A stretch of 7,643 nt of DNA from Trueperaceae bacterium (GTDB taxonomy: Bacteria; Deinococcota; Deinococci; Deinococcales; Trueperaceae): contig SLSQ01000101.1 of NCBI GenBank assembly GCA_007130355.1, positions 1-7,643 on the forward strand, written 5' to 3'. A program made the position numbers and the translations under genes. The notes below the pieces were generated by a model. That model saw only the letters and a program-made list of their open reading frames with translations, was not told the origin of the DNA and ran no database searches. This document shows, one piece after another, positions 6,641 through 7,643 of the stretch. Within the stretch, counting starts at the first letter, position 1; the number at the start of each line of letters is the position of its first letter.

Positions 6641-6654
6641 TGAACGGTCGTTCA
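6641..6654. promoter_or_regulatory. Operator-like perfect palindrome TGAACG-GT-CGTTCA
   Basis: Two perfect 6-bp arms flank a 2-bp centre, 17 nt after the mltG stop codon and 34 bp before the candidate -10 box of the binding-protein gene. The AACG-NN-CGTT core is, from memory, typical of operators of several TetR-family repressors, for example the PaaR-type. Its centre would lie near -52 relative to the predicted transcription start. That is somewhat upstream for direct repression, so the regulator may act with a second site or as an activator. The stem is too short and lacks a T-tract, so it is not a terminator. Confidence 0.5.
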
Positions 6655-6684
6655 TCCGCTGCGCGCGAACCCCGGACGAAGCCG

Positions 6685-6693
6685 TGCTACCTT
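6685..6693 (+). promoter_or_regulatory. Candidate extended -10 promoter of the binding-protein gene
   Basis: TGC-TACCTT fits an extended -10 (TGn-TAnnnT). No -35 hexamer is found near 6665-6670. The start of transcription would be near 6700, giving an unusually long leader of about 77 nt compared with the other promoters in this window. It shares CGTGCTACC with the leftward promoter candidate at 122-132. Confidence 0.4.
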
Positions 6694-6702
6694 GAGCCGA
6701 GA

Positions 6703-6748
6703 GGCAGGGGCCTACCGCAGGCGTCGCGTCGGGCACGCCCTCCCTGCC
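6703..6748 (+). promoter_or_regulatory. Foldable 5' leader of the binding-protein gene
   Basis: GGCAGGG (6703-6709) is complementary to CCCTGCC (6742-6748), with a possible G-U pair inside. The enclosed 32 nt can form two small hairpins: CCT/AGG around ACCGC (6711-6721) and GCGT/ACGC around CGGGC (6726-6738). Together this makes a three-way-junction shape. It starts almost exactly at the predicted transcription start and ends 18 nt before the ribosome binding site. It does not match any riboswitch class I can recall. Function is unknown; GC-rich leaders fold easily, so this is a weak call. Confidence 0.25.
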
Positions 6749-6766
6749 GCTACACGACCCCACGTT

Positions 6767-6771
6767 GGAGG
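6767..6771 (+). promoter_or_regulatory. Ribosome binding site of the binding-protein gene
   Basis: GGAGG followed by AA lies 5 nt before the ATG at 6777-6779. It fixes this start, which is also directly followed by a canonical signal peptide. Confidence 0.75.
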
Positions 6772-6776
6772 AACGA

Positions 6777-7643
6777 ATGAAGCGACTGCTGGCCACCCTC
6801 GGAGCCGCCGTGCTCGCCCTGAGCCTGTTCGTCGGGTTCGCCCAAGCGCAGGACGAGACCCCCGATCGCCTGGTGCTGGGCATGGTCCCCAGCCGCGAGA
6901 TGGACGCGATCGTCGACAGCCTCGACCCGATCGCCGACATGCTCTCCGAGCGCCTGCTGATCCCGGTCGACACCTTCGTCTCGACGAACTTCGTCGGTCT
7001 GGTCGAAGCGATCGGCACCGGCCGCGTCGACGTCGGCCTCTTCGGTCCGGCCGCGCTGGTCCAGGCGATGGACGTGCACGACGCGCGCGTGATCGTCGCT
7101 TCGGTCCGCCAGGGCAGCACCACCTACCGCTCGCAGTTCAACGTCCGCTGCGACAGCGGCATCGAGACGTTCGAGGACCTGCGCGGCGGTACGATCGCCT
7201 TCGTCGACCCCGGTTCCGCTTCGGGCTTCCAGTTCCCGTACGTGACGCTGCTCAACACCCACGGCATCGATCCGGACGAGGAGATGACCTCGATCTTCGC
7301 CGGCTCGCACGACGGCGCCGCCCTGGCGGTCTACAACGGCGACGTCGACGTGGCGGTCACCTTCGGCGGTTCGCCCGGCTCCGACGGCCGCGAAACGATC
7401 GAAGCGGACTTCCCGGACGTCAAGGACGTCGTCTGCATCCTCGGCTTCAGCGACGACATCCCGAACGACGGTGCCGTGGTGCGCGCCGGCATCTCCGAGG
7501 AGCTGGGCGACCAGATCGCGGACGCGCTGATCGACATCGCCACCACCGAAGAGGGTCAGGCCCTGACCGAGCAGCTGTTCAACGTGACCGAGTTCGCCCG
7601 CATCGGGCCGGAAGCGTACGACGTCGTGCGCGAGGTCTCCCGC
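6777..7643 (+). CDS. Phosphonate/phosphite-type ABC transporter substrate-binding protein, PhnD-like (3' end beyond window)
   Basis: At least 289 residues of a periplasmic binding protein of the PhnD (phosphate/phosphite/phosphonate) family, which captures its ligand and delivers it to an ABC permease. The signal peptide is clear: MKRLL, a hydrophobic core to about residue 21, and AQA|QDE, giving likely cleavage after A24. The mature protein opens with LVLGMVPSRE. VDVGLFGPAALVQA follows, then the ligand-loop signature DPGSASGFQFP (144-154, with S147 and S149) and SHDGAALAVYNGDVDVAV (from 177, with H178), which places a conserved His near the ligand in this family. Cysteines C125 and C220 are the only two in the mature part. 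No stop codon appears before the edge; by family length (roughly 290-330) little is missing. The exact ligand cannot be told: phosphite, phosphonate and unrelated substrates all occur in this family. Permease and ATPase genes would be expected downstream. Regulation may involve the palindrome at 6641-6654. Confidence 0.9.
   Translation, partial: MKRLLATLGAAVLALSLFVGFAQAQDETPDRLVLGMVPSREMDAIVDSLDPIADMLSERLLIPVDTFVSTNFVGLVEAIGTGRVDVGLFGPAALVQAMDVHDARVIVASVRQGSTTYRSQFNVRCDSGIETFEDLRGGTIAFVDPGSASGFQFPYVTLLNTHGIDPDEEMTSIFAGSHDGAALAVYNGDVDVAVTFGGSPGSDGRETIEADFPDVKDVVCILGFSDDIPNDGAVVRAGISEELGDQIADALIDIATTEEGQALTEQLFNVTEFARIGPEAYDVVREVSR

Noticed and set aside
1..7643. Undescribed defence, toxin-antitoxin, mobile or CRISPR system
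   Set aside because: No direct repeat array, transposase, integrase, small gene pair or unknown multi-gene cassette is visible; all large genes belong to known families.

Overview
This is a very GC-rich bacterial chromosome segment with tightly packed genes, GTG/TTG/ATG starts, Shine-Dalgarno sites close to GGAGG, and candidate promoters that show only a -10 box. The alanyl-tRNA synthetase has stretches such as YEDDDEAFAIWRDE, GRFGEDENFWP and DRGPAFGT that, from memory, closely resemble the Thermus enzyme. The -10-only promoters with short leaders and the phosphonate-type binding protein also fit. My best guess is a member of the Deinococcota, perhaps Trueperaceae-like; this is inference and was not tested by any search.

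Layout. Positions 1-193 are a probable divergent promoter region. Rightward it serves a RIO-type protein kinase (194-1063, +). Leftward it may serve a gene outside the window, preceded by a possible short upstream ORF. The kinase converges, with a 12-bp gap, on a major facilitator superfamily transporter (1076-2233, -). An 86-bp divergent spacer separates the transporter from the housekeeping block alaS (2320-5052, +), ruvX (5063-5563, +) and mltG (5560-6624, +). This block has a 10-nt gap and then a 4-nt GTGA overlap, so it is very probably one operon. A 152-bp spacer holds an operator-like palindrome, an extended -10 and a foldable leader. It is followed by the start of a periplasmic phosphonate/phosphite-type substrate-binding protein (6777 to beyond the right edge, +), probably the first gene of an ABC uptake operon.

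How the genes work together. alaS-ruvX-mltG joins tRNA-Ala charging and proofreading, a YqgF-family nuclease (16S rRNA maturation or Holliday-junction processing) and a membrane-bound murein endotransglycosylase. The order alaS-ruvX-mltG is also found in Firmicutes, with small genes in between. The kinase, transporter and binding protein are accessory. The transporter start and the spacer upstream of the binding protein carry related 14-bp sites (12/14 identical), which hints at one shared TetR-like regulator.

I see no mobile element, CRISPR array, tRNA, rRNA or toxin-antitoxin pair, and no convincing undescribed multi-gene system. The observations most worth following are regulatory: the palindrome pair, the probable leaderless transporter transcript, the shared CGTGCTACC promoter element, the short left-edge ORF, and the leader of the binding-protein gene.
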